A stretch of DNA of 64,000 nt from Bacteroidota bacterium. GTDB lineage: Bacteria > Bacteroidota > Bacteroidia > B-17B0 > Aurantibacillaceae. Positions within the stretch are counted from its first letter, which is position 1, and every line of letters begins with the position of its first letter. This document shows, in pieces, positions 1 through 7,533 of the stretch. The stretch lies in the NCBI GenBank assembly GCA_013298715.1, contig JAAFIQ010000004.1:154944-218943 (forward strand). Direction: 5' to 3'. The position numbers and the translations under genes were made by a program. The notes beneath the pieces are model-generated. The model did no database searches, was not told the origin of the DNA, and was given only the letters and a program-made list of their open reading frames with translations.

Positions 1-91
1 CATCGCCTTGCATTAAAATTGATAATATACAAAGCTCAAGCACACCCTTGCGCATTTGCGCTTTTGTATTGTCGGTGTTAATTGGCTCCAT
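1..91 (-). CDS. PadR-family transcriptional regulator, N-terminal 30 residues (cut by window edge)
   Basis: Only the first 30 codons are present. The ATG is at 91 (CAT at 89-91) and the frame runs off the left edge. The peptide contains KAQMRKGVLELCILSILMQG, the characteristic start of the PadR winged-helix domain (Q-x-R-K-G-x-L-E-x-x-I-L). PadR proteins are dimeric repressors that often control efflux pumps. It lies 3 nt after the stop of the small secreted protein at 95-427 on the same strand, so the two are probably cotranscribed. The family call rests on this short motif only. Confidence 0.8.
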   Translation of the reverse strand, partial: MEPINTDNTKAQMRKGVLELCILSILMQGD

Positions 92-94
92 AAT

Positions 95-427
95 TTATAT
101 TAGTTTTAAGTTTAATACTACACTGTGAACAACTTCGCCTTTTAACGATGCAAAGTGCAATTTTGAAAATTGTTTGGTAAGTTCCGTTTTTACTTCTTCA
201 TTGTTCGATTTTACAAAAACAAAATTTACTTCGCCCGTTTTAGTAACGGTAAAAAGTACTTCTACTCGTTCATCATGTTTTAAAACGGTGTTGTTTAATT
301 TCACACATTCTTTAATTTCTTTTTCGGCCTCGGGCAACGAAATAGTTTTGGTTGTGTTAGCGTTTACGGAAAGTAGACTTCCAATTACAAGGCCAACTGT
401 TACGGTTAATTTTTTTAGGTTTTTCAT
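95..427 (-). CDS. Small secreted protein resembling a TonB C-terminal domain
   Basis: This 110-residue protein starts with a clear Sec signal peptide (KNLKK followed by a hydrophobic stretch ending near VNANT). The mature part, about 85 residues, has the pattern V-x-F-T-V-x-x-x-G-x-V-x-x-x-x-V-K-S-x-N-x-E. This recalls the beta-alpha-beta C-terminal domain of TonB-type energy transducers, but the length is minimal and there is no membrane anchor. The function is unknown and it is probably periplasmic. Only 3 nt separate it from the downstream padR start, so it may be an effector or target within a PadR-controlled operon. The TonB-like resemblance is an inference from pattern alone. Confidence 0.6.
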   Translation of the reverse strand: MKNLKKLTVTVGLVIGSLLSVNANTTKTISLPEAEKEIKECVKLNNTVLKHDERVEVLFTVTKTGEVNFVFVKSNNEEVKTELTKQFSKLHFASLKGEVVHSVVLNLKLI

Positions 428-588
428 TTTTTTGTTTTTTTAAATTTATAGTAATATGTTTTGATAGCTATTTGGTGATACAAATATACATTTTTATTTT
501 AGTACCTTGCAAAACATAGTACTAAATTTTTATTAAAAATAATATAACTAATTGATTTTCAATTCTAAAATTTTCATTAAATTTTTCG

Positions 589-597
589 TAACTTTAC
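589..597 (+). promoter_or_regulatory. Bacteroidota-type -7 box TAACTTTAC upstream of the FtsX-like permease
   Basis: TAACTTTAC at 589-597 fits the Bacteroidota -7 consensus TAnnTTTG with A in the last position followed by C. The gene's ATG is at 605, so the expected transcription start falls almost on the start codon, implying a leaderless or very short 5' UTR. No clear -33 TTTG was identified. Confidence 0.45.
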
Positions 598-604
598 ATT
601 CAAT

Positions 605-1846
605 ATGATTTTTTCGCTTTTTAAAGAGAGTTTTTTGTTTGCTTGGCAATCGCTGAGGGTGAATAAATTGCGTTCTTTTTTAAGTTTAATAGGAATTACA
701 ATAGGAATTTTTGCAATCATTCTTGTTTTTACAATTGTAGATAGCCTTGAAAACAACATTAAAGGCAGCATACAGAGCCTTGGCAACAATGTGGTGTATG
801 TACAAAAATGGCCTTGGACCTTTGGTCCCGATTACCCATGGTGGAAATACATTAACCGTCCTACCCCGCAGTATTACGAGTTAGATGAAATGCAAAAACG
901 TTGCAAAACCACGCAGGCTATTGCCTACCGCATGGGTGCGCGCAAAACATTAAAATATAAAAGTAGTTCTATATCAAACGCAGTGGTAGCAGGCATTTCG
1001 CACGAATTTTATAAAATTAAAAATTTTGATTTAACATCGGGCAGGTATTTTACCAAAGCTGAAGTTGATGCTGGGTACCGCATTTGCCTTGTTGGTGCTG
1101 AGATTGCAAAAGGCTTATTTGGCAACCAAGATCCTTTAGGCAAACAAATAAAAATAGCTGGCAACAACGCCACCATTATTGGTGTATTAAAAAAAGAAGG
1201 CGAAAGTTTATTAGGAATTAGTTTTGACTACCAGGTTATAACGCCATTTAATTTTGCCAGAATAATGATGGATACCCGTTCAGAGAATGCTGACCCAATT
1301 ATTTATTGTAAGGCAAAAGAAAACATTAGCAACTCTGAAATGATGGATGAGCTTACTGGCGTACTGCGCGGCATACGCCGTTTAAAACCTGGCGCTGATG
1401 TAAATTTTGCCTTAAACGAAACCAGTTTATTGAGCAAAGGCTTTGATGATTTATTTGAAATAATTGGCTTGGCAGGCTGGATAATTGGTGGCTTTAGCAT
1501 TTTGGTGGGTGGTTTTGGTATTGCAAATATTATGTTTGTAAGTGTACGCGAACGAACAAATTTAATTGGCATACAAAAAAGTTTGGGTGCTAAAAATTTA
1601 TTTATTTTAATTCAGTTTTTAAGCGAGAGTGTTTTATTAAGTTTGTTTGGTGGCTTAATAGGATTACTGCTTACCTTTTTAATAACCTTTGTAGGCAAAA
1701 GTGCTGTGGATTTAGAGATAACATTAAGCGCAGCTAACTTTATTTTAGGAGTTACCATATCTGTTTTGATAGGAATAATAAGTGGCTTTGTGCCTGCCTA
1801 CAGCGCCAGCCAAATGGATCCGGTGGAAGCAATACGAACGAATTGA
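605..1846 (+). CDS. MacB/FtsX-type ABC transporter permease
   Basis: This 413-residue inner-membrane protein has the MacB-like layout: an N-terminal membrane helix (about residues 22-45, SLIGITIGIFAIILVFTIV), a large periplasmic MacB_PCD domain of roughly 220 residues, and three C-terminal helices of the FtsX fold. It contains the typical signatures GxxNIMFVSVRERTNLIGIQK and a C-terminal AYSASQMDPVEAIR. Such permeases act with a separate ATPase in mechanotransmission, lipoprotein or small-molecule export. No ATPase gene is adjacent, so its partner is elsewhere. The ATG at 605 follows a -7 box by 8 nt. A related permease lies at 19385-20623. Confidence 0.88.
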   Translation: MIFSLFKESFLFAWQSLRVNKLRSFLSLIGITIGIFAIILVFTIVDSLENNIKGSIQSLGNNVVYVQKWPWTFGPDYPWWKYINRPTPQYYELDEMQKRCKTTQAIAYRMGARKTLKYKSSSISNAVVAGISHEFYKIKNFDLTSGRYFTKAEVDAGYRICLVGAEIAKGLFGNQDPLGKQIKIAGNNATIIGVLKKEGESLLGISFDYQVITPFNFARIMMDTRSENADPIIYCKAKENISNSEMMDELTGVLRGIRRLKPGADVNFALNETSLLSKGFDDLFEIIGLAGWIIGGFSILVGGFGIANIMFVSVRERTNLIGIQKSLGAKNLFILIQFLSESVLLSLFGGLIGLLLTFLITFVGKSAVDLEITLSAANFILGVTISVLIGIISGFVPAYSASQMDPVEAIRTN

Positions 1847-2013
1847 GTTTACAATAATTTATTAGTAAAGTTTACTGAACGTATTATTGTTTGAATATTT
1901 ACAAGAAATTTTTTATATTTGATATACGAACAAAATGTGCGCTTATACAACCAAAAATGGGAGATAGGAATAGATTTTGTTTGTATTTATAAATTATTGA
2001 CAGCCCTATCTAT

Positions 2014-2032
2014 AATTCTCACATTGAGAATT
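2014..2032. promoter_or_regulatory. Perfect inverted repeat AATTCTC-N5-GAGAATT before the kinase gene
   Basis: Seven-base arms at 2014-2020 and 2026-2032 are separated by ACATT. The element ends 10 nt before the kinase ATG (2043). It could be a repressor operator or a small mRNA hairpin at the ribosome-loading region. There is no T-run after it, so a terminator is unlikely. Confidence 0.4.
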
Positions 2033-2042
2033 GATAAATATT

Positions 2043-3581
2043 ATGAAACGAATTTATAAACGAGGAACAAAATTTGGCGACTGGACACTTACTTCTTTTT
2101 TAGGAGGTGGTGGCAATGGAGAAGTTTGGACATGTCAAAATTCTAAAGGAGAGATTAATGCAATTAAATTGCTAAAAAAAATAAAAGTAAAGCCATATAA
2201 CCGTTTTACTGACGAGAAAATTGTAATTGAACAAAACTCGGATATCAAGGGAATTATTCCCTTAATTGAAAAATACCTTCCGAAAAATCTTCTTGGAAAA
2301 ACTCCCTATTTTGTTATGCCTTTGGCAGAAACTTCTGAGAAAAAATTACAAGGATTACTAACGGAAAGTAATAGGAAAGGTGTTTACAATGAGTATGAGT
2401 CAGAATTATCTATTTTAGAAAAAAAAATTGACGCAATCCTTCAAGTAGCAGAAACGCTTTCTGAATTACACAAAAGAAAAATCTATCATCGTGACATCAA
2501 ACCTGCAAATATTCTTTTTTATAATGGAAGATTCTCGCTGGCTGACTTTGGACTGGTTGACTATCCTAACAAAAAGGAAATTTCATTGAAAAATGAAGAG
2601 ATTGGTGCTAAATGGACTATGGCGCCTGAAATGAGGCGTGAGTCTTCATATGCGGATGCAGCAAAAGCTGATGTATATTCTTTAGCAAAAACGCTTTGGA
2701 TATATCTTACTGGGAACAAAAAGGGATTTGACGGTCAGTACTCGACTGAATCAATTATTCATTTAAAGAAATTTTATCCAAAAAGCTATACATCTCCCAT
2801 TGATAACTTACTTTTATTCTCCACAGATAACGACCCAGTAAAAAGACCATCCATAGATAAATTCATATTTGCTCTTCTTGAATGGAAACAACTTGCTGAA
2901 GATTTTCATGAAAGAAACCAAGAGCAATGGTTCGAAATTCAAACTAAACTTTTCCCAACTTCAATACCGAAGAGAGTTATTTGGGAGAATATTAACGACA
3001 TCATAAAAATTTTAAAAGTCGTATGCACTTACGACAATTTAAATCATCTGTTCATGCCCAGTGGTGGTGGACTTGACTTGGAAGATGTTAGAGTTTCTGG
3101 TGAAGACGGATGTATAGAATTAGATTTTCAGCTAATAGATATTGTGAAACCAAAGCGACTTCTATTTGAATCTTTCGGTTATGATCATGAGTGGAATTAT
3201 TTCCGACTTGAAGCTGATGAACTTGAGCCATCAGGAGTATATGAAGTTGAGCAAGGTGAAGAACCTTATGAAAAAACTCATGACAAAGAAGAAGTAACTC
3301 AAATCTATCCTGGGCAATACGAAAATTATAACTATTTAGTGAATTCTTCATATAGAGAACAAGAAGATCATGAGTATATGCAACCCAAAGGAATGAAACA
3401 TGTTACAAGGTGGTTTAGGGACAGTTTTGTTATTTTTTGTAAACGTTCAGTTTACAACAGAAGCCGATTGACTTATGATGGACGACATAACAAAATGACA
3501 ACCGATGAATTTAGAGATTATATACAACGAAATGTTGACCTATTCAAAGAGGAGGATAAAAAAAGACAACATAATAGTTAA
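2043..3581 (+). CDS. Eukaryotic-like Ser/Thr protein kinase with an unknown C-terminal domain
   Basis: This 512-residue protein begins at ATG 2043; the TTG at 2031 lies inside an inverted repeat and is less likely. All catalytic motifs are present: glycine-rich loop LGGGGNGEV (about residues 20-28), ATP-binding lysine in AIK (K42), HRDIKPAN (catalytic D151) and DFG (168-170). The kinase fold ends near residue 285. The remaining 230 residues are acidic, soluble and unrecognised, with no transmembrane helix or PASTA repeat, so the kinase is probably cytoplasmic. It is the first gene of the accessory block flanked by attC-like repeats. Orphan soluble kinases in mobile regions often act in phage defence or stress signalling, but nothing here proves that. 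Confidence 0.88.
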   Translation: MKRIYKRGTKFGDWTLTSFLGGGGNGEVWTCQNSKGEINAIKLLKKIKVKPYNRFTDEKIVIEQNSDIKGIIPLIEKYLPKNLLGKTPYFVMPLAETSEKKLQGLLTESNRKGVYNEYESELSILEKKIDAILQVAETLSELHKRKIYHRDIKPANILFYNGRFSLADFGLVDYPNKKEISLKNEEIGAKWTMAPEMRRESSYADAAKADVYSLAKTLWIYLTGNKKGFDGQYSTESIIHLKKFYPKSYTSPIDNLLLFSTDNDPVKRPSIDKFIFALLEWKQLAEDFHERNQEQWFEIQTKLFPTSIPKRVIWENINDIIKILKVVCTYDNLNHLFMPSGGGLDLEDVRVSGEDGCIELDFQLIDIVKPKRLLFESFGYDHEWNYFRLEADELEPSGVYEVEQGEEPYEKTHDKEEVTQIYPGQYENYNYLVNSSYREQEDHEYMQPKGMKHVTRWFRDSFVIFCKRSVYNRSRLTYDGRHNKMTTDEFRDYIQRNVDLFKEEDKKRQHNS

Positions 3582-3651
3582 AATCAAGCCGAATACTCGG
3601 ATTTATGGGCGTAACTCTCCGTCAGAGTAAAAACAGTTCAAATGAGAAGAA

Positions 3652-3822
3652 GGGTAACAAGTAACAAAGGTCTTGCTTCATTTTTTGTGTTTTGACACTC
3701 AAACCTTTTTTCCACCGTGCACTGGCTTTTGCAATTGCAAGAAAGTGTGTAATTTAACATAGCAAAAAACTAACGCCTGCTTGGAAAACGTTAGCTGTCA
3801 TTTGTTAGGACAGACATCCTGC
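3652..3822 (+). repeat. attC-like intercassette repeat, copy A
   Basis: The left part has GGTCTTGC (3669-3676) followed by a CATTTTTTG-like run and a CTCAAA block. The right part has AGCAAAAAACT (from 3761), GCTTGGAAAACGTTAGCTG (to 3797) and GGACAGACATCC. TTGC...TTTTTTG and GCAAAAAA can pair, giving a long imperfect hairpin. The terminal GTTAGCTG (3790-3797) is the exact reverse complement of CAGCTAAC at 4450-4457, as expected for R' and R'' of one integron cassette. Copies B, C and D follow the next plus-strand genes. Confidence 0.6.
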
Positions 3823-3833
3823 CTAAAAATAAA

Positions 3834-3873
3834 TTTGGACTTTTGAAATAAATGTAATAACTTTGTAATTACA
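3834..3873 (+). promoter_or_regulatory. Promoter of mazEF with an overlapping palindrome
   Basis: TTTG at 3834-3837 and TAACTTTG at 3858-3865 are 20 nt apart, matching the Bacteroidota -33/-7 promoter. A perfect palindrome, TGTAATTACA (3864-3873), overlaps the end of the -7 box and the likely transcription start. That is where an autoregulating MazE or MazEF complex would be expected to bind. mazE starts at 3883. Confidence 0.6.
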
Positions 3874-3882
3874 TACAAAAAA

Positions 3883-4128
3883 ATGGACGTTTCATTAATA
3901 TCAATAGGTAATTCAAAAGGTATTCGACTTTCGAAGACTTTGATTGAAAAATACAACCTTCAGGATACAATTGAATTGATTCTTGAAAAAGGTTATATCA
4001 TTCTTAAACCAAAGACGAAAGCTCGCAAGGGCTGGGAAAGATCTTTCAAAAAAATGCACGAAAATGGCGACGACAAATTGCTTGTTTCAGATGTTTTTAA
4101 AGACGAAGACTTCGAAGAATGGAATTAA
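3883..4128 (+). CDS. mazE: MazE/AbrB-type antitoxin
   Basis: This 81-residue protein has an N-terminal AbrB/SpoVT swapped-hairpin DNA-binding motif, VSLISIGNSKGIRLSK (about residues 3-18), the MazE signature. An acidic C-terminal tail (DVFKDEDFEEWN) is suited to wrap and neutralise the toxin. It overlaps mazF by 10 nt, the usual antitoxin-first arrangement with translational coupling. The promoter carries a palindrome consistent with autoregulation. The pair sits alone between attC-like repeats A and B, and toxin-antitoxin pairs are common stabilising cassettes in cassette arrays. Confidence 0.88.
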   Translation: MDVSLISIGNSKGIRLSKTLIEKYNLQDTIELILEKGYIILKPKTKARKGWERSFKKMHENGDDKLLVSDVFKDEDFEEWN

Positions 4129-4442
4129 AGCAATATCAAATTGTATTGGTCAATCTCGACCCGACAATAGGCAGTGAAATGAAAAAGACTCGCCCCTGCG
4201 TTATTATTTCCCCAGACGAAATGAATAAATATTTACAGACAATTGTAATAGCTCCTATGACAAGCAATTCGAAAAGTTATCCGACAAGAGTTCCCGTTAA
4301 ACATAACAAGACCAAAGGTTGGGTTGTATTAGATCAAATTAGAACTATCGACAGAAAACGTATTGTAAAAATTCTTGACAACTTGACTGAAAAAGAAATA
4401 TATAACGTTAAGACAATTATACACGAAACATACGTTGCGTAA
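4119..4442 (+). CDS. mazF: MazF/PemK-type mRNA endoribonuclease toxin
   Basis: This 107-residue protein shows the MazF fold landmarks: VNLDPTIGSEMKKTRPCVIISP (about residues 11-32), which forms the first strands and the conserved R-P, then IVIAPMTS and the C-terminal LDQIRTIDRKRIV strand. MazF toxins cut mRNA at short specific sequences and are held inactive by MazE. The ATG at 4119 lies inside mazE and the length is normal (about 105-115). Its stop is followed within 10 nt by attC-like repeat B, so this cassette contains nothing else. Confidence 0.92.
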   Translation: MELKQYQIVLVNLDPTIGSEMKKTRPCVIISPDEMNKYLQTIVIAPMTSNSKSYPTRVPVKHNKTKGWVVLDQIRTIDRKRIVKILDNLTEKEIYNVKTIIHETYVA

Positions 4443-4449
4443 CAAACGT

Positions 4450-4583
4450 CAGCTAACACAGGTCTTGCTCCATTTTTTGCGTGTTAACGCTCAAATGCAT
4501 AACTTGAGAAAGCAAAAAACTGTAAGTAGCTGCAAAACTTTACCAGCAAGGCGTGCGACGACTTCTTCGAGACAAAAATTCGG
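4450..4583 (+). repeat. attC-like intercassette repeat, copy B
   Basis: It begins with CAGCTAACA (4450-4458), then GGTCTTGCTCCATTTTTTGCG, a CTCAAATGCATAACTTGA block and AGCAAAAAACT. It ends with TTACCAGCAA (4540-4549) and CGAGACAAAAATTCGG (4568-4583). The last two blocks recur in copy C (7148-7157 and about 7176-7192). The left end is the exact complement of the right end of copy A, so A and B bound mazEF like the two halves of a single attC. Confidence 0.6.
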
Positions 4584-4668
4584 CTCGACAACAACATTCC
4601 TTTAACAAATAAGTGACAACGGACAACCATTTTTAAGTTTGACATTTTAATCGTACTTTTACGATAAC

Positions 4669-5025
4669 ACGGCAAACAACACTAAGACAACTTCAACTCA
4701 TAGACACGGCCAATTAGCCCGGCTCTGCGCTTCTCTTAGTATTACTTCTCGAATAGCTATTTTAGAAACACTCGCATGTCAGGACAGTTGCGAAGGAAAT
4801 ATTCACGAAGTGGCGGGCTTAAGCAAATTCACGGTCAGGATGAATTTAAAATACCTTAAAAGATACGGTTTAATTAAAGGCTCTCTTACTTCCAAAAACA
4901 TATCATATTGCCTCGACTATGAAAAGTTTGACGAGTTTAAAGCCTTGTTCGATGAATTTTACATTATAGTAACAAAGAATAAATCAAAAATAAATGCTGA
5001 AAACGTACCTTGCACAAATAAATAA
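4669..5025 (+). CDS. ArsR-family regulator without an ordinary start codon (possible pseudogene)
   Basis: The only ATG/GTG/TTG at the 5' end of the frame is GTG at 4810, which gives 71 residues and removes half of the winged helix. The same frame is open back to a TAA at 4648 and clearly encodes the missing ArsR N-terminus: HGQLARLCASLSITSRIAIL and the cysteine pair of LACQDSC. The best place for the original start is the ACG at 4669-4671, followed by AANNTK-like residues, as if ATG had become ACG. The protein would then be 118 residues. It is either translated poorly from ACG or dead. Its stop lies 5 nt before a second, intact arsR. A possible TTTG/TACTTTTA promoter lies at 4638-4661. Confidence 0.6.
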   Translation, partial: TANNTKTTSTHRHGQLARLCASLSITSRIAILETLACQDSCEGNIHEVAGLSKFTVRMNLKYLKRYGLIKGSLTSKNISYCLDYEKFDEFKALFDEFYIIVTKNKSKINAENVPCTNK

Positions 5026-5030
5026 TAAAA

Positions 5031-5360
5031 ATGGGCACGGCGAAAACAGAAGAATTTACAGTAAAGGACAACAAAATAGCTAAATACACAAAGGCTTTGG
5101 CTCATCCTGCACGAGTGGCAATACTTCAATTACTGATTAAAAAACAGGCTTGTGTTTGCGGCGACATTGTAAACGAATTACCTCTTTCGCAAAGCACAGT
5201 TTCGCAACATTTAAAAGAACTCAAAGACGCAGGTTTGATAAAGGGTGACATTGATGGCTCAAAGATCTGTTACTGCATTGACGAAAAGGAATGGAATACC
5301 GCAAAGAAGTATCTAACAACATTTTTTGAGGCATACGTTAATAAAAACGAGTGCTGTTAA
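5031..5360 (+). CDS. arsR: ArsR/SmtB-family metalloregulator
   Basis: This 109-residue winged-helix repressor has the sensor-helix motif ACVCGDIV (about residues 41-48). The paired cysteines correspond to the arsenite/metal-binding CxC site of ArsR. The recognition helix follows (LSQSTVSQHLKELKDAGLI), then the beta-wing. In this family, metal binding releases DNA and derepresses a detoxification operon. It stands between a defective paralogue and an arsenate-reductase-like gene, and an inverted repeat (5379-5394) just downstream is a likely operator. The C-terminal ECC adds two more cysteines. Confidence 0.9.
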   Translation: MGTAKTEEFTVKDNKIAKYTKALAHPARVAILQLLIKKQACVCGDIVNELPLSQSTVSQHLKELKDAGLIKGDIDGSKICYCIDEKEWNTAKKYLTTFFEAYVNKNECC

Positions 5361-5378
5361 AAAAATTTGCTAATAGTA

Positions 5379-5394
5379 ATCGTAATATAACGAT
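5379..5394. promoter_or_regulatory. Putative ArsR operator, ATCGT-N6-ACGAT
   Basis: A perfect 5-base inverted repeat (ATCGT at 5379-5383, ACGAT at 5390-5394) surrounds AATATA. It lies in the 79-nt gap between arsR and the phosphatase-like gene. The size and AT-rich centre resemble ArsR/SmtB operators. It would let the regulator control the downstream two genes separately from itself. Confidence 0.45.
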
Positions 5395-5439
5395 ATCTTA
5401 ACACAAGAAAGTTAATATTGCCCCATAAAAACAAAAACT

Positions 5440-6177
5440 ATGGGAACAATAAACAAGCTTATTAAAACATTGACTATTTTGTTAGCAATTACAACTCTTA
5501 CCGCATTTATGCCTCCTTCGAGTGCAACTTTCTATAAGAAGCTAAAAAAATACTGTCATACTCTCCCCAATGAGTTTAATCAAATCTCAGAAGAGCGAAA
5601 AAAAGACCTGATTGAAATGGGTAATTTCGTAATCGAAAAAAGAACAACAGGGAAGGTTTGTAAATTACTCTTCATTTGTACAAGTAATTCGCGTCGCAGC
5701 CACATGGGACAAATATGGTCGCAAACCGCCGCCACCTATTATGGAGTTGATAGTGTTTGGACATTTTCGGGCGGAACTGAAGCGACAAAAGTAAACATCA
5801 ATGCAATTAACGCTTTAAGGCGTTGCGGTTTTAGTATTACAACTTCACAAGCTACCGACAACCCGATTTGGTTTGTTTCGTTAGGTAATAAAATTGGGGG
5901 GTTCGGTATCTTTTCTAAAAAGTATAACAACACAATAAATCCTAAAAGCGAGTTTTGCGCCTTAATGGTTTGCTCCGAAGCAGACAAATCCTGTCCTTCT
6001 GTTGAAGGGGCTGAGCTAAGAATTCCGTTACCATACGATGATCCAAAGTATTATGACAATACTCCCTCGCAAGACCAGAAATATGATGAGCGTTGCAGAC
6101 AAATTGCACGAGAAATGTTCTTCATGATGGATTATGTAAAAGAAAAACTAATTTTAAAAGTCGAAAGCAAAAAATAA
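5440..6177 (+). CDS. Low-molecular-weight phosphatase/arsenate reductase-like protein with a signal peptide
   Basis: This 245-residue protein carries the CX5R P-loop as CTSNSRR (C80 to R86) after a hydrophobic strand, and an aspartate-rich PYDDP loop (about residue 200) in the position of the general acid. This is the Bacteroidota LMW-PTP/ArsC-like family that travels with ArsR. Members usually begin near KKYCHTLPNEFNQIS. Here a hydrophobic segment (about residues 7-24) precedes it, so this copy may be exported or membrane-anchored, which is odd for an arsenate reductase. The neighbours (arsR upstream, an outer-membrane DUF2490 protein directly downstream) favour metalloid resistance, but the substrate is not proven. 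Confidence 0.75.
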   Translation: MGTINKLIKTLTILLAITTLTAFMPPSSATFYKKLKKYCHTLPNEFNQISEERKKDLIEMGNFVIEKRTTGKVCKLLFICTSNSRRSHMGQIWSQTAATYYGVDSVWTFSGGTEATKVNINAINALRRCGFSITTSQATDNPIWFVSLGNKIGGFGIFSKKYNNTINPKSEFCALMVCSEADKSCPSVEGAELRIPLPYDDPKYYDNTPSQDQKYDERCRQIAREMFFMMDYVKEKLILKVESKK

Positions 6178-6912
6178 ATGCACCGCTCGTCACTCCTCTA
6201 TTCCATAATAATTTTGCTTTCTATTAAAACCGCAAAAGCCCAAAACAGAGAAATCGGTGGTGCTTTTCCTACTATTGACCACAGCGGAACTTTTAATAAT
6301 AAATGGAGTTATAGTTTGTATTATTTTGGCGCATTTAGTTTAATAAATCCTGAAATCGCTGGAGTAAAAGACGAACCACACTTAAACGCTTTCTATTCTG
6401 AACAAGCGCTTTCGTTTAATGTAAACAAAGAATGGTCTTTTACCGGCAGTTATGTTTACGAGCGCCAAAATGCTTTTCGCACAACATACCGCAACGAAAA
6501 TAGGTTTTACATTCAAACAACTTACAAATACAATCTTAACCTCACCAACGTTAAGCATCGCTTGCGTTACGACGGTCGTTACATAGAAAACAGAGTAACA
6601 AAAGAAACGCCCTACACAAATCGACTGCGTTATTTAATCGGTTTAAGTACTCCCCTTAAAAAAGAAAGCGATAAAGTTTACTTCACCGCCTACAATGAAT
6701 TCTTTTTTGACTTAGATAAAAGTTCGACGGCAATCTATAGCGAAAATTGGGCTTTTGCGGGCTTCGGTTTCAAAACAAAAAGCATTGGCAAATTTGAAAT
6801 TGGACCTTTGTATATTTTTTGGGTTGCTAATAAAAGTAACGACTTAATTAATTTCTACTATTTACAGTTGACCTGGGTGACACACTTAAATTTCAAAAAG
6901 GACAAAGGTTGA
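6178..6912 (+). CDS. DUF2490-type outer-membrane beta-barrel protein
   Basis: The ATG immediately follows the TAA of the previous gene, so translation is coupled. The 244-residue product has a signal peptide ending at KAQN. Alternating amphipathic strands are rich in Tyr, Phe, Trp and Asn, with RLRYDGRYIENR and RLRYLIGL repeats and a final strand near the C-terminus. This matches the DUF2490 family of Bacteroidota outer-membrane proteins. Its role is unknown; in this operon it may be a porin-like partner of the exported phosphatase-like protein. It is the last gene before repeat C. Confidence 0.75.
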   Translation: MHRSSLLYSIIILLSIKTAKAQNREIGGAFPTIDHSGTFNNKWSYSLYYFGAFSLINPEIAGVKDEPHLNAFYSEQALSFNVNKEWSFTGSYVYERQNAFRTTYRNENRFYIQTTYKYNLNLTNVKHRLRYDGRYIENRVTKETPYTNRLRYLIGLSTPLKKESDKVYFTAYNEFFFDLDKSSTAIYSENWAFAGFGFKTKSIGKFEIGPLYIFWVANKSNDLINFYYLQLTWVTHLNFKKDKG

Positions 6913-6942
6913 CGCGCAACAAATATACTGTGTGGCACGCCC

Positions 6943-7194
6943 AGCTTATAACACCAAGCAAGTGACCATTTTTTGCGGGTTTGCGCTCAAATGCATAACT
7001 TGACATAGCAAAAAACTAGGCAAGCCCCGAAACCGTCAGGTTGTGAAAAAACTCAAATGAAATGGCTGAGGATCGCTTAAACGGAAATTGTTTCGGGTTG
7101 GTATCCGAATAAAAAAATGTGTAATTTAGTTTTTTCATAGGCTGCGGTTACCAGCAACAAAGGCGGACGGACATCCGAGACAAACATTTCGGTT
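6943..7194 (+). repeat. attC-like intercassette repeat, copy C (longest copy)
   Basis: The left half is AGCTTATAACACCAAGCAAG followed by CATTTTTTGCG, a CTCAAATGCATAACTTGACATAG block and AGCAAAAAACTAGGCAAG, which pairs back with the left side. The middle (about 7048-7115), AACTCAAATRAA...GATCGCTTAAA...GGTATCCGAATAAAAAA, recurs in copy D. The right end, GGTTACCAGCAA plus GGACATCCGAGACAAA, recurs in copy B. The 6913-7245 interval contains only this repeat; no gene was found in it. Confidence 0.6.
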
Positions 7195-7245
7195 GACAAA
7201 CAACAATATTTTAAATATATTAACGTTAAACAAAAAACAGATATA

Positions 7246-7461
7246 ATGAAAAATAAAATTTGGACAACACTTTTAACTCTTTTACTTATTTCAATCGGGC
7301 TGACAATATTAGGTTACTGGATAGACATCGACCCTCCAGTTGGTCTTTCGACGACTATATTTGAATTCATAATGATGACAATCGTTTTATTTCTGCTTGT
7401 ATCTTTTATTTACTTCAGTTCAACATTTGCTTTTAAAAGAGTAAAAAAATTATTCTCTTAA
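7246..7461 (+). CDS. Small two-helix membrane protein
   Basis: This 71-residue protein has two hydrophobic helices (about residues 7-24 and 40-60) joined by a short polar loop (DIDPPVGLSTT) and ends in a basic KRVKKLFS tail. No family was recognised. It is the sole gene between repeats C and D, so it forms a cassette by itself. Small membrane proteins of unknown function are typical cassette content. The ATG is the first in frame. Confidence 0.6.
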   Translation: MKNKIWTTLLTLLLISIGLTILGYWIDIDPPVGLSTTIFEFIMMTIVLFLLVSFIYFSSTFAFKRVKKLFS

Positions 7462-7533
7462 CAAGCAGACTTTTTATAGGCGGACACGTAAACTGTGTTT
7501 AAAGTGTGTGCGCCTTTGTAGACTGTTAAAAGT

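Larger units (their letters stand above)
3582..3882. other. Intergenic stretch holding attC-like repeat A and the mazEF promoter
   Basis: No credible coding sequence was found between the kinase stop and mazE. The stretch contains repeat copy A (about 3652-3822) and the promoter/operator region before mazE. The first 70 bases after the kinase stop show no recognised feature. Confidence 0.6.

Noticed and set aside
4484..4675. 63-codon minus-strand frame
   Set aside because: It covers repeat B and the 5' part of the arsR paralogue, with no support.
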